64,000 nucleotides of DNA, from the NCBI GenBank assembly GCA_019931245.1, contig JAINDL010000057.1, positions 1 through 64,000 of the forward strand. Reading direction: 5' to 3'. Origin of the DNA: Bryobacteraceae bacterium CoA2 C42 (lineage in GTDB: Bacteria; Acidobacteriota; Terriglobia; Bryobacterales; Bryobacteraceae). The notes under the pieces were generated by a model that had not been told where the DNA came from, made no database searches, and worked only from the letters and a program-made list of their open reading frames with translations. Of this stretch, positions 44,967 to 53,317 are shown one piece after another. Each line of letters begins with the position of its first letter. Within the stretch, counting starts at the first letter, position 1. The translations under genes and the position numbers were made by a program.

Positions 44967-46109
44967 ATGAAAAAACTGACCACCGCAATCATCGGCACCG
45001 GGTTTATGGGCCGGGTTCACATTGAAGGCGTTCGCCGGCTGGGCAACGTGGAAGTCGTCGCTGTGGCCGGCTCCTCGGAGGCATCGGCCGAGAGCTTTGC
45101 GGCGTCCATGGGTGTGGAGCGTTCGACCGGCGACTACAAGACGCTGCTGGCCGATCCTTCGATCGACGCCGTCCATGTGCTGACGCCCAACGCGCTGCAT
45201 TACCCGATGTCGATGGCCGCCCTCGAAGCCGGCAAAGCGGTGCTTTGCGAAAAGCCGCTGACGATGACCTCGAAGGAGGCCAAGGCGATGGTGGCGCTGG
45301 CCGCCAAGAACAACCTGGCCAACGCGGTCTGTCATAACCTGCGCTACTACCCGGTGGTACAGCACATCCGGCGCATGATCGAATCGGGCGAACTGGGCGA
45401 GATCCTGCACGTGCAGGGTACCTACTCGCAGGACTGGCTGCTCTACGAGACCGACTACAACTGGCGCATCGAGACCGAGCGCAACGGCGCGCTGCGCGCC
45501 ATGGGCGATATCGGGTCGCACTGGATGGACATGATCCAGCACCTGACCGGGCTGCCCATCACGGGCGTCTGCGCCGACCTCGCTACCTTCCACAAGACGC
45601 GGAAGAAGCCGAAGGTGGCCATCCAGACCTTCGCCGGCAAGAAGCTGAAGCCCAAGGATTACGAGGACGTCGAGATCACGACCGACGACTGGGGCGCCGT
45701 CATGCTGCACCTCGGCGACCGCGCCCGGGGCGCTTTTACCGTGAGCCAGGTGGCCGCGGGCTGCAAGAACCGGTTTGCGTTTGAGATTTACGGCACCAAG
45801 GCCGGGGTGCAGTGGAACCAGGAGGAGCCGGACCGGCTGTGGATCGGCCACCGGAACCACCCGAACCAGGTGATCGTCAAGGACGGCTCGCTGCTGCATC
45901 CGAAAGCGGCCGAGTACGCCGAACTGCCCGGCGGCCACAGCGAGGGCTACGACGACTCGCACAAGGCGCTCTACAAGCGCTTCTACCGCAAGGTGGCCGA
46001 TTCGTCGGCGCCGGTAGAGTACCCGACCTTCGAAGACGGCCTGCGCGGCATGATTCTGCTCGAAAAAGTGGCCGAATCGGCCAAGAAGCAGAAGTGGGTG
46101 AAGGTCTAA
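44967..46109 (+). CDS. Gfo/Idh/MocA-family oxidoreductase
   Basis: A 380-residue cytoplasmic enzyme: Rossmann opening AIIGTGFMGRVHIEG, catalytic-type motif KAVLCEKPLTMTSKEA, and the C-terminal substrate domain with ALRAMGDIGSHWMDM. Family members oxidise sugars, often NAD-linked inositol/glucose derivatives. GAGGAT precedes the ATG. It heads a rightward unit that includes the cytochrome, DUF1501 and ATR genes (10-base gap). Confidence 0.93.
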   Translation: MKKLTTAIIGTGFMGRVHIEGVRRLGNVEVVAVAGSSEASAESFAASMGVERSTGDYKTLLADPSIDAVHVLTPNALHYPMSMAALEAGKAVLCEKPLTMTSKEAKAMVALAAKNNLANAVCHNLRYYPVVQHIRRMIESGELGEILHVQGTYSQDWLLYETDYNWRIETERNGALRAMGDIGSHWMDMIQHLTGLPITGVCADLATFHKTRKKPKVAIQTFAGKKLKPKDYEDVEITTDDWGAVMLHLGDRARGAFTVSQVAAGCKNRFAFEIYGTKAGVQWNQEEPDRLWIGHRNHPNQVIVKDGSLLHPKAAEYAELPGGHSEGYDDSHKALYKRFYRKVADSSAPVEYPTFEDGLRGMILLEKVAESAKKQKWVKV

Positions 46110-46119
46110 GGGAAGCGCG

Positions 46120-48198
46120 ATGCGTTGGCTTCTGTTTTTCGTGGCCGGCTCACTGGGGGCGGTCGACTTTGCGACCGACGTGCACCCGATTCTTGCCTCG
46201 CGCTGCCTGGGCTGCCACAGCGGCGCGACGCCGCAGGGCGGCTTTTCGCTGGCGACGCGCGAAGGCGCGCTCAAGAGCAAGGGCGAGATTGTGGCCCGGG
46301 TGAAGGGTGAGGCCGGGTTGGCGATGCCGCCGACCGGCCAGAGCCTGGACGAAAAACAGATCGCCATTCTGGAGGCGTGGGTAAAGGAGGACCTGCCATG
46401 GACGGACGTCGCGAAACGGGCGCCCCGGACCTGGCAGGCTCCGCTCGAGCCGCGCGCCATCGCGCTGCCGGCCAGTGACCAAAAGAACCCAATCGATCAG
46501 CTGCTCGATAAAGGGATGCCGTGGCGGAAGGTGGTGCCGGACGCCGTCTTTGTCCGCCGGGTCTATCTGGACCTGTGGGGGATCACCCCGACGCCGGAGC
46601 AGTTGCGGGCCTTTGACGGCAACCGGGCCAGGCTGGTGGAGCAGTTGCTGGCCGACCGGAAGATGGTGACCGGCCACTGGATCAGCTTCTGGAACGACCT
46701 GCTGCGGGACGACCTGCGCGCCTACCACGGGGGCGAGAAGTCCATCCGGCCGTGGCTCATGAAAGCGCTGAACGCGAACATGCCCTACGACCAGATGGTG
46801 CGGGAACTGGTCAATCCCGTGGGACCCGATTCCCCGGAAGGCTTCCTGCTCGGCATCAACTGGCGCGGCGACGTCAACGCCAGCCAGCGGCCGATGATTC
46901 AGGCGGCGCAGAACACGGCGCAGGTGTTTCTCGGGGTGAACCTGAAGTGCGCCAGCTGCCATGACTCCTTCATCAACCACTACAAGCTGAAACAGGCTTA
47001 CGGCATGGCGGCGCTGTTCAGTGAAGAGCGGGAACTCGACCTCTACCGCTGCGATGTGAAGACGGGCGAAAAGGTGGGGCCGCAGTTTCTGTTTCCGGCC
47101 GTGGGGCCGCCGGTGGGCGAGAACCGCCGGGCCGATGCCGCCGCGCTGTTCACGAGCCCGAAGAACGGGAGGCTGGCGCGCACCTTCGTCAACCGGATCT
47201 GGGCCAAACTGTTCGGGCGGGGCATTGTCGAGCCGGTGGATGACATGGACGCTGAGCCTTTTAACGCCGATCTGCTTGACTGGCTGGCGGTGGATTTTGC
47301 CCGTGACTATGACATTCACCGGCTGGTGAAGCTGATTCTGACGAGCCGCGCTTGGCAGCAGCCGGCCGAGGCCAACCTGACGAGCCAGTTCCGCGGCCCG
47401 CTGCCGCGGCGGCTGACGGCCGAGCAGGTAGTGGACACGCTATCGGCGATTACGGGCGAGTGGCGGGTGGTACAGACCGACACCTCCGCGCGGTTTGCGC
47501 GGGAGTGGGAGATGCGCAGCACGGCGCTGACGCGCGCGCTGGGCCGGCCGATTCGGGACCAGGTGATTACGACGCGAAACGCAGAAAACTCCACCCTGCA
47601 GGCGCTTGAGTTGGTCAACGGAACAACGATCCACCAACAGCTACGGCGCGGGGCGCAGCGACTGGTCGGCATGCTGCCGGCGCCGCCGCCGAGCTTGTGG
47701 GACAGTGCGGGTTTACGCCGGGAGGGTAAGCGCCCGTTCGAGGTGCAGGTGCGGGGGCCGGAGCTGCATTTCTTCGTGGACGACATCGGGAGCTTCGACC
47801 CCGAGCGGACGGTGGTGCGTTGGCTGGACGTGCAGGTGGACGGCAGGCCGCTGGCCGTCGAAGGAAAGCTGGGCGCGGTGGTGAAGGTGACGATCCCGGC
47901 GGGCGAGCACCGGTTGACCGGGGCTTTCGAGTTGGACGTTTCGGGCAAGCAGAGCGACATCAACAGCGCCGTGCGCGGCTACATCTTCCCGTCGGCGCCG
48001 GACCGGAACCTGCTGGCGCGGATTACGGATCCGCCGCCGGTGCCGCTGCGCAAGCCGGCAACGCTGATCGACGACCTCTTTCTGCAGACGCTGGGCCGGA
48101 CGCCGGCACCCGCCGAGCGCAAGCTGGCGCAGCAGGCCGAGGTGGAAGATCTGCTGTGGATTTTGCTCAATCATCCGGAGTTTCAGTATGTCGATTGA
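46120..48198 (+). CDS. Secreted cytochrome-c-like / DUF1549 / DUF1553 protein (PSCyt type)
   Basis: The N-terminal Planctomycete-cytochrome domain has heme motif CLGCH (Cys29, Cys32, His33), followed by DUF1549 (about 120-290) ending in a second CASCH at 277-281, and DUF1553 (about 370-690, with RTFVNRIWAKLFGRGIV and RLVKLILTSRAWQ). The architecture is typical of secreted multi-heme oxidoreductase-like proteins of Planctomycetes and Acidobacteriota acting with DUF1501 proteins. It overlaps the DUF1501 start by 11 bases. Electron acceptor is unknown. Confidence 0.92.
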   Translation: MRWLLFFVAGSLGAVDFATDVHPILASRCLGCHSGATPQGGFSLATREGALKSKGEIVARVKGEAGLAMPPTGQSLDEKQIAILEAWVKEDLPWTDVAKRAPRTWQAPLEPRAIALPASDQKNPIDQLLDKGMPWRKVVPDAVFVRRVYLDLWGITPTPEQLRAFDGNRARLVEQLLADRKMVTGHWISFWNDLLRDDLRAYHGGEKSIRPWLMKALNANMPYDQMVRELVNPVGPDSPEGFLLGINWRGDVNASQRPMIQAAQNTAQVFLGVNLKCASCHDSFINHYKLKQAYGMAALFSEERELDLYRCDVKTGEKVGPQFLFPAVGPPVGENRRADAAALFTSPKNGRLARTFVNRIWAKLFGRGIVEPVDDMDAEPFNADLLDWLAVDFARDYDIHRLVKLILTSRAWQQPAEANLTSQFRGPLPRRLTAEQVVDTLSAITGEWRVVQTDTSARFAREWEMRSTALTRALGRPIRDQVITTRNAENSTLQALELVNGTTIHQQLRRGAQRLVGMLPAPPPSLWDSAGLRREGKRPFEVQVRGPELHFFVDDIGSFDPERTVVRWLDVQVDGRPLAVEGKLGAVVKVTIPAGEHRLTGAFELDVSGKQSDINSAVRGYIFPSAPDRNLLARITDPPPVPLRKPATLIDDLFLQTLGRTPAPAERKLAQQAEVEDLLWILLNHPEFQYVD

Positions 48199-49588
48199 TC
48201 GCCGCTTTTTCCTTCGCCACGGGGCCGCGGCCACCCTGGCGGCGCTGCACGGGGCGAGTCCGCGCCTGGTTTCGGCTCCGCGTACGGGCAAGGCCGACAG
48301 CATGATTCTGCTGTGGATGGCCGGCGGCATGGCGCAGACCGAGACGTTCGACCCGAAGCGGTACACGCCGTTTTCGACGGGCCTGGCGAGCGACCGCGTC
48401 TTGTCGACCTTCAAGCCGATTCCCACGGCGGTTGATGGCGTGCAGATCTCCGAGGGTCTCGAAAAGATCGCCGGGGTGCTCGACCGGGGGACGCTGATCC
48501 GGTCGCACCGGGTGGGCGATTTGGGCTTTATTCTGCACTCGCGGCACCAGTACCACTGGCATACGGGCTATGCGCCGCCGCAGAGCGTGGCGTGTCCGCA
48601 TTTCGGCGCGTTTGTGGCGCGGACGCTCGGCAAGAAGAACCCGGATATCCCGGCGTTTCTATCGATTGGACAGAACCTGGAGATTGGCGGGGAGTCCGAT
48701 GCGGTGAAGGCGTTTCATACGGCGGGCTTTCTGGGCGCCGAGCACGGGCCGTTCCACATTGTGGACCCGCGGGACGCCGTGGCGGTGACGCGGCCGAATG
48801 AGTTGATCGGGCAGAGCCGGTTTGCGAGCCGGCGGGAGCTGTACCGGAAGATGCTGGCGGCTTCGCCGCTCGGGCAGGGAAGTGATGCGCAGAAGGAGAG
48901 CTTCCTGAACTCGCTCGACAACGCGCACCGGCTGCTGACCTCGCCGGCGGCCAAGGCGTTCGACCTGTCGCTTGAGCCGGAAAAGAGCTACCGGACCTAC
49001 AACACGTCGCGGTTCGGGTTGGGCTGTCTGCTGGCGCGGCGGATGGTGGAGGCCGGGGCGCGGTTTATTGAAGTCACCACCGAGTACATCCCGTTCCGCT
49101 TCTGGGATACGCACGAGAACGGGCACGCGCGGGTGGAGGCGATGAAGCGGACGATTGACGCCCCGATTGCGCAGCTGATTCTGGATCTGGAGCAGCGCGG
49201 GCTGCTCGACAAGACGCTGGTGGTGGTGGCGACCGAGTTCGGCCGCGATATGATGACCGAGGGCAAGCCGGGCCTGGAGGTGAAAAACCAGGTGAATGTG
49301 CCCGAAGTGATGACCGAGACCAAGCACTACGGGATGCACCGGCACTTTACCGATGCCGTGAGCGTGCTGGCGTTTGGCGGCGGCATCCGGAAGGGATCTG
49401 TTTACGGGGAGACGGCGCCGGAGCGGCCGTGCAAGACGATTAAGGATCCGATCGGGATTGAAGACCTGCACGCGACGCTCTATTCGGCTCTGGGGATCGC
49501 TCCCGATACAAAATACGAAATCGAACAGCGCCCGTTTTACGTCACTAGAGATGGCAAGGGAAAGGTCCACGACCGGCTCTTTGCTTGA
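48188..49588 (+). CDS. DUF1501 family protein
   Basis: A 466-residue sulfatase-like-fold protein with a Tat-like leader (DRRFFLRHGAAATLAALHG). ILLWMAGGMAQTETFDPK, VVATEFGRDMMTEG and YGMHRHFTDAVSVLAFGGGI are characteristic of DUF1501, usually partnered with DUF1549/1553 proteins. Function unknown, probably acting on polymers outside the membrane. It is translationally coupled to the cytochrome gene. Confidence 0.93.
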   Translation: MSIDRRFFLRHGAAATLAALHGASPRLVSAPRTGKADSMILLWMAGGMAQTETFDPKRYTPFSTGLASDRVLSTFKPIPTAVDGVQISEGLEKIAGVLDRGTLIRSHRVGDLGFILHSRHQYHWHTGYAPPQSVACPHFGAFVARTLGKKNPDIPAFLSIGQNLEIGGESDAVKAFHTAGFLGAEHGPFHIVDPRDAVAVTRPNELIGQSRFASRRELYRKMLAASPLGQGSDAQKESFLNSLDNAHRLLTSPAAKAFDLSLEPEKSYRTYNTSRFGLGCLLARRMVEAGARFIEVTTEYIPFRFWDTHENGHARVEAMKRTIDAPIAQLILDLEQRGLLDKTLVVVATEFGRDMMTEGKPGLEVKNQVNVPEVMTETKHYGMHRHFTDAVSVLAFGGGIRKGSVYGETAPERPCKTIKDPIGIEDLHATLYSALGIAPDTKYEIEQRPFYVTRDGKGKVHDRLFA

Positions 49589-49596
49589 AAAAAATC

Positions 49597-50175
49597 ATGA
49601 CTTCTATTGCAACTCAGCTCGGCGATGACGGCCAGACCAGCCTCGTTGGGGGCCAACGTGTTTCAAAGGGCGCCTTGCGCGTTGAGTCCTACGGCACGGT
49701 GGACGAATTGAACGCCGCGTTGGGTTTTGCGCGGTCGATTTGTAGCGACGAGGGGATCGCCACGGCGACGCTGGCGATTCAGCGGGAGCTGTTTCAGGTG
49801 GCGGCGGCGCTGGCGACGCCGGCCGAGGCGCGCAAGGGCCAGGCGCCGGTGACGCAGGCGATGGTGGACGGGTTAACGGCGCAGGTGCATGCGCTCGAGG
49901 CGGTGAGCGGATTGCTGAGCGACTGGTCGGTGCCGGGGGGCGACCCGGCGGGGGCGTTTTACGATCTGGCGCGGACGGTTTGCCGGCGGGCGGAGCGGTG
50001 TGTGGTGCGGCTGGGCGAGGAGGAGGAGTTGGCGCCGCACGTGCTGGCGTACCTGAACCGGCTGAGTGATCTGCTGTGGCTTTTTGGCCGGAAGCTGGAG
50101 GTGGAGGCTAAGGCGCAGGCGGCTTTGCGGGAGCTAAACGATAAGCCGGGGCCGCGCTGGTCGCGGGCCTGGTAG
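49597..50175 (+). CDS. Cob(I)alamin adenosyltransferase (PduO/ATR type)
   Basis: The enzyme adds the adenosyl group to cob(I)alamin, making coenzyme B12. The ATP motif LGDDGQTSLVGGQRVSKG, SYGTVDELNAALGFAR and the ending ...LNRLSDLLWLFGRK are the PduO-type signature; about 192 residues. The ATG at 49597 is preferred over the track's TTG. It follows DUF1501 by eight bases, yet its function is separate. It is 43 kb from the BMC genes and does not make them a B12-dependent system. Confidence 0.9.
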   Translation: MTSIATQLGDDGQTSLVGGQRVSKGALRVESYGTVDELNAALGFARSICSDEGIATATLAIQRELFQVAAALATPAEARKGQAPVTQAMVDGLTAQVHALEAVSGLLSDWSVPGGDPAGAFYDLARTVCRRAERCVVRLGEEEELAPHVLAYLNRLSDLLWLFGRKLEVEAKAQAALRELNDKPGPRWSRAW

Positions 50176-50229
50176 GGGTCGATAACACCTCGGCAAGGTG
50201 TAACGAAAAAATTACTTATTTACAGCCTC

Positions 50230-50258
50230 TTGCAATCCGTTCCGGGTCCCTATACACT
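50230..50258 (+). promoter_or_regulatory. Candidate promoter of the aromatic leader
   Basis: TTGCAA (50230-50235) and TACACT (50253-50258) with 17-base spacing. Transcription would begin near 50265, just before the leader ATG, so the leader transcript may be nearly leaderless. Confidence 0.5.
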
Positions 50259-50266
50259 AAGAGGAG

Positions 50267-50350
50267 ATGTCAGCCCCGGCGTACAGCTTTTCCTTCTTTC
50301 GATTTTGGCGCTATTGCCGCATCGAACGAGTGGCGTTGGCCCGGCGGTAG
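50267..50350 (+). CDS. Aromatic-rich attenuator leader peptide (27 residues)
   Basis: An ATG at 50267, directly preceded by AAGAGGAG, opens a 27-codon frame ending TAG at 50350. Codons 6-16 contain seven aromatic residues: Tyr, Phe, Phe, Phe, Phe, Trp, Tyr (AYSFSFFRFWRYC). Ribosome pausing on these codons when charged Phe/Tyr/Trp tRNAs are scarce would control downstream RNA folding and hence the DAHP synthase gene. Too short for the ORF track. Confidence 0.8.
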   Translation: MSAPAYSFSFFRFWRYCRIERVALARR

Positions 50351-50410
50351 GACTCGAAAGTTCTCAATCCCCCAAACCAACCCACTCCGAGGAGTGGGTT
50401 TTCGTGTTTT
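50328..50410 (+). terminator. Attenuator: antiterminator and rho-independent terminator
   Basis: AACCCACTC (50379-50387) pairs with GAGTGGGTT (50392-50400), a 9-bp stem with CGAG loop followed by TTCGTGTTTT: a terminator. The alternative is GAGTGGCGTTGG (50328-50339, inside the leader coding region) pairing with CCAACCCACTC (50377-50387): 11 base pairs with one bulged C. The two are mutually exclusive, as in trp/phe attenuators. Confidence 0.8.
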
Positions 50411-50451
50411 CTGGAGATCCAGTTTTAGTTTAGTTGAGGCAGGACAGACCC

Positions 50452-51501
50452 ATGATCATTTCGATGAAACTCCACAGCACCAAGGAAGATATTGAAGCCG
50501 TATGCGACCGCATCCGTCACTTCGGCTACAAGATACATGCCATTGAGGGAGAGGAGCGCTGCGTGATTGGCGTGGTCGGTGTTGGCGATGTCACCAACTG
50601 TCTCGAGTCGCTCGAGGCGATGCCGCAGGTGGAGAAGGCCGTGCGGATCTCGGCGCCCTACAAGTTTGTCTCGAAGGAGTACAAGGCGACGCCGACGGTG
50701 ATTACGGTGCGGACGCACGCCGGTGCGGTGGAGATCGGCGGCGATGAGTTCGTGATGATGGCCGGCCCGTGTTCGGTCGAAAACGAGAAGCAGATCATGG
50801 AGTCGGCCTACGCCGTTGCCGAGGCCGGGGCGAAGGTGCTGCGCGGTGGGGCCTTCAAGCCGCGGACCTCGCCCTACGATTTCCAGGGCATGGAGGGCGA
50901 CGGGCTGAAGCTGCTCGCCAAGGCGCGGGAGGCGACGGGCCTGGCGATCATCACTGAAGTGATGGCGGAAAAAGACGTCGAGCTGGTGGCCGAGTATGCG
51001 GACATCCTGCAGATCGGGGCTCGGAACATGCAGAACTTTTCGCTGCTCAAGCGTTTGGGATCGTGCGGGCGTCCGATTATGCTCAAGCGCGGCTTGAGCG
51101 CGCAGATTAAAGAGCTGCTGATGTCGGCCGAGTACATTGTGGCGCACGGGAACCCGAACATTATGTTGTGCGAACGGGGCATCCGGACGTTTGAGACGGC
51201 GACGCGGAACACGTGCGATATTACCGCGGTTTCGGTGCTCGATGAGCTGACGCATCTGCCGGTGGTGCTCGATCCGTCGCATGCCGTGGGCAAGCGCAGC
51301 CTGGTGCCGGCGTTGTGCCGAGCGGGAGTGGCGATTGGCGCGGACGGGTTGATTGTCGAAACGCATCCGTGTCCGGAGAAGGCGGTCAGCGACGGGGCGC
51401 AGAGCCTGACGCTTGATCAGTTCCGCAAGATGATGAAGGAGTTGGTGCCCTACATTGCCCTGTGGAAGAACTCGCGGACGGCGGACGCGATCGCTGTCTA
51501 G
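50452..51501 (+). CDS. 3-deoxy-7-phosphoheptulonate synthase (DAHP synthase, type I-beta)
   Basis: The enzyme makes DAHP from phosphoenolpyruvate and erythrose 4-phosphate, the first shikimate step. The N-terminal ~70 residues ([33 protein letters not shown]) are a ferredoxin-like domain that in relatives gives Tyr/Phe feedback. The barrel shows [51 protein letters not shown] and [12 protein letters not shown]. The ATG at 50452 has AGGAC upstream; the track's TTG is earlier. It follows the attenuator directly. Confidence 0.94.
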   Translation: MIISMKLHSTKEDIEAVCDRIRHFGYKIHAIEGEERCVIGVVGVGDVTNCLESLEAMPQVEKAVRISAPYKFVSKEYKATPTVITVRTHAGAVEIGGDEFVMMAGPCSVENEKQIMESAYAVAEAGAKVLRGGAFKPRTSPYDFQGMEGDGLKLLAKAREATGLAIITEVMAEKDVELVAEYADILQIGARNMQNFSLLKRLGSCGRPIMLKRGLSAQIKELLMSAEYIVAHGNPNIMLCERGIRTFETATRNTCDITAVSVLDELTHLPVVLDPSHAVGKRSLVPALCRAGVAIGADGLIVETHPCPEKAVSDGAQSLTLDQFRKMMKELVPYIALWKNSRTADAIAV

Positions 51502-51518
51502 CGTTGTGAGCTGTTTCG

Positions 51519-52436
51519 ATGCGTTTTCGCTGGCAGAACTGGATGGCGGCTCTGGTTATGGTGGCCGCCTGCGTGGCAGTGGGCGGCGGGGTGGTCTGGT
51601 ACCGGTCCCGGTCATTGCCGTCGTTGGCGGAGCGGATGGAGCGGCTGCCGGCGGGTGCGAATGTGCTGTATCTGGATCTGGCGACCATGCGCCGGACGGG
51701 TTTGCTGGCGCTGCTGTCGGGTCAGAATGTGACCGAGGACGCCGACTACACTGCTTTTGTCGCCTCGACGGGATTCGACTACCGGGCGGACCTCGATTCG
51801 GTGCTGATCGGATGGGCAGGTGCGGATGTTTACATTCTGGCGACAGGCCGGTTTGACTGGAAGGCGATACAGGAGCACTCGGCGCGGTCGGGCGGCAAGT
51901 GCTGGAACGGCGTGTGCCGGATGCCGGGGTCGATGCCGCAGCGGATGGTGTCGTTTGCGCCGTTGAGCAACGGGATGGTCGGGATGGCGGTGTCAATGGA
52001 TGAGTGGGCTGTCGTGAAGCTGCAAAACAAGGCGCCGAACCGGCTGACGGCGCCGGATGCGGTGGTGTGGGCGGGTGGCGTGGGGCGGAACTGGCGGGAG
52101 AGTGAGTCCCTGCCGGCGGGGACGCGGCTGTTTGCCAAGGCGTTGGGAGAAGCCGAGGTGGTGACGCTGGGGTTACACGTGGGGGTGGCGGGGGCGGAGG
52201 TGCGGCTGCGGGCGGAGTGTTTGAGCGAGAGCGCGGCCGGCGGTTTGGAGAGTCAGTTGCGGGGGGTGACGGGAGTCTTCCGGAAGTATCTGGAAAACGT
52301 CCAGCAGAAGCCCAACCCCGAGGATTTGAGCGGCATTCTGACGAGCGGGACTTTCAGTCGAGAGGGGGCGGTGGTGACGGGGAGATGGTCGGTGCAGCGC
52401 CCGTTTTTGGAGAAGCTGCTGAGCGGGCAGTTGTAG
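51519..52436 (+). CDS. Anchored or secreted protein, Acidobacteriota type
   Basis: A 305-residue protein with a single N-terminal membrane helix (about residues 9-27, AALVMVAACVAVGGGVVWY), then a beta-rich outer part (GANVLYLDLATMRRTGLLALL, FDYRADLDSVLIGWAG, VVKLQNKAPNRLTAPDAV). Two cysteines in GGKCWNGVCRM may form a disulfide. I do not recognise a family. It begins 17 bases after the DAHP synthase stop and is probably in its operon. Confidence 0.75.
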   Translation: MRFRWQNWMAALVMVAACVAVGGGVVWYRSRSLPSLAERMERLPAGANVLYLDLATMRRTGLLALLSGQNVTEDADYTAFVASTGFDYRADLDSVLIGWAGADVYILATGRFDWKAIQEHSARSGGKCWNGVCRMPGSMPQRMVSFAPLSNGMVGMAVSMDEWAVVKLQNKAPNRLTAPDAVVWAGGVGRNWRESESLPAGTRLFAKALGEAEVVTLGLHVGVAGAEVRLRAECLSESAAGGLESQLRGVTGVFRKYLENVQQKPNPEDLSGILTSGTFSREGAVVTGRWSVQRPFLEKLLSGQL

Positions 52437-52447
52437 CGGCGGGGCTG

Positions 52448-53317
52448 ATGCGGTTGCTGGTGCTGGGCAGTCTGGTGTGGGATGCGCTAGCGGGGCCGGT
52501 GGAGGGGCTGGAGTGGGAGACGACGCGGTGGGTGGAGTCGCTGACGGCCGGGCTGGGGGGAAACGGCGGCACGACGGCGTATACGTTTGCCCGTCTGACG
52601 CACGGGACGGGGCACGGGGTGGCGCTGGTGAGTGCGCGGGGGGATGACGCGGCGGGGGAGTGGTTGGAGCAGCGATTGGGCGAAGCTGGGGTGGATTGCC
52701 GTTGGGTGCAGCGGCTGGCCGGGGCGACGGCGTCGACGGTGGGGGTGTTTCATCCGGACGGGCGGCGGCAGCTGTTTCACCATCCCGGGGTGAACCGGGA
52801 GGTGGAGTTTACGCTGCCGGAGGGATTTAGCCATCTGCACGTGGCCAATCCGTTCGCGCTGCCGGACGTCCGGCGCCGGGCGCCGGCGCTGCTGCGGCAG
52901 GCGCGGGAGCGGGGGATGGGAACTTCGCTCGATTTAGGCTGGGACGGGTTGGGGGAGTGGGGCGAGGTGGTCGCGCCGTGTCTGCCGTATACCGATCTGC
53001 TGCTGGCGAACGAGGGGGAGGCGGCGCGGGTGCTGGGGCCGTATCCATGTCCGGTGGTGGTGAAGCGGGGGCGGGAGGGGTGTACCGTGGAGGGGGAGGT
53101 GGTCGAGGGCTTCCCGGTGGAAGCGCTCGATTCGACCGGTGCGGGGGACTGTTTTTGCGGAGCGTTTTTGGCGGGGCGGGCGCGCGGCTTGAGTGTCCGG
53201 GAGGCGGCCCGGATGGGGAACGCCGCCGGGGCGCTGAGCGTCCGGGTGGCGGGGGCGACGGGCGGGCTGCTCGACTGGGAGCCGATGACGGAGTGGGCGG
53301 CTCAGTTCAGAAAATAG
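52448..53317 (+). CDS. PfkB-family sugar kinase
   Basis: Start is ATG at 52448 (MRLLVLGSLVWDALAGP); the track's version is longer. The ribokinase-like fold shows AGLGGNGGTTAYTFARL, GVFHPDGRRQLFHHPGVN, LLLANEGEAARVL and the catalytic PfkB motif LDSTGAGDCFCGAFLAGRA with the base Asp. About 289 residues. Substrate unknown. It overlaps the convergent mqnC stop by 16 bases. Confidence 0.9.
   Translation: MRLLVLGSLVWDALAGPVEGLEWETTRWVESLTAGLGGNGGTTAYTFARLTHGTGHGVALVSARGDDAAGEWLEQRLGEAGVDCRWVQRLAGATASTVGVFHPDGRRQLFHHPGVNREVEFTLPEGFSHLHVANPFALPDVRRRAPALLRQARERGMGTSLDLGWDGLGEWGEVVAPCLPYTDLLLANEGEAARVLGPYPCPVVVKRGREGCTVEGEVVEGFPVEALDSTGAGDCFCGAFLAGRARGLSVREAARMGNAAGALSVRVAGATGGLLDWEPMTEWAAQFRK

Noticed and set aside
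44931-46460. 509-residue minus-strand ORF
   Set aside because: Antisense to the oxidoreductase and cytochrome genes; no recognisable motifs.
49597-50175. Treating the adenosyltransferase as part of a B12-dependent microcompartment
   Set aside because: It lies 43 kb from the shell genes and PVM-type loci do not use B12; no diol dehydratase is visible.
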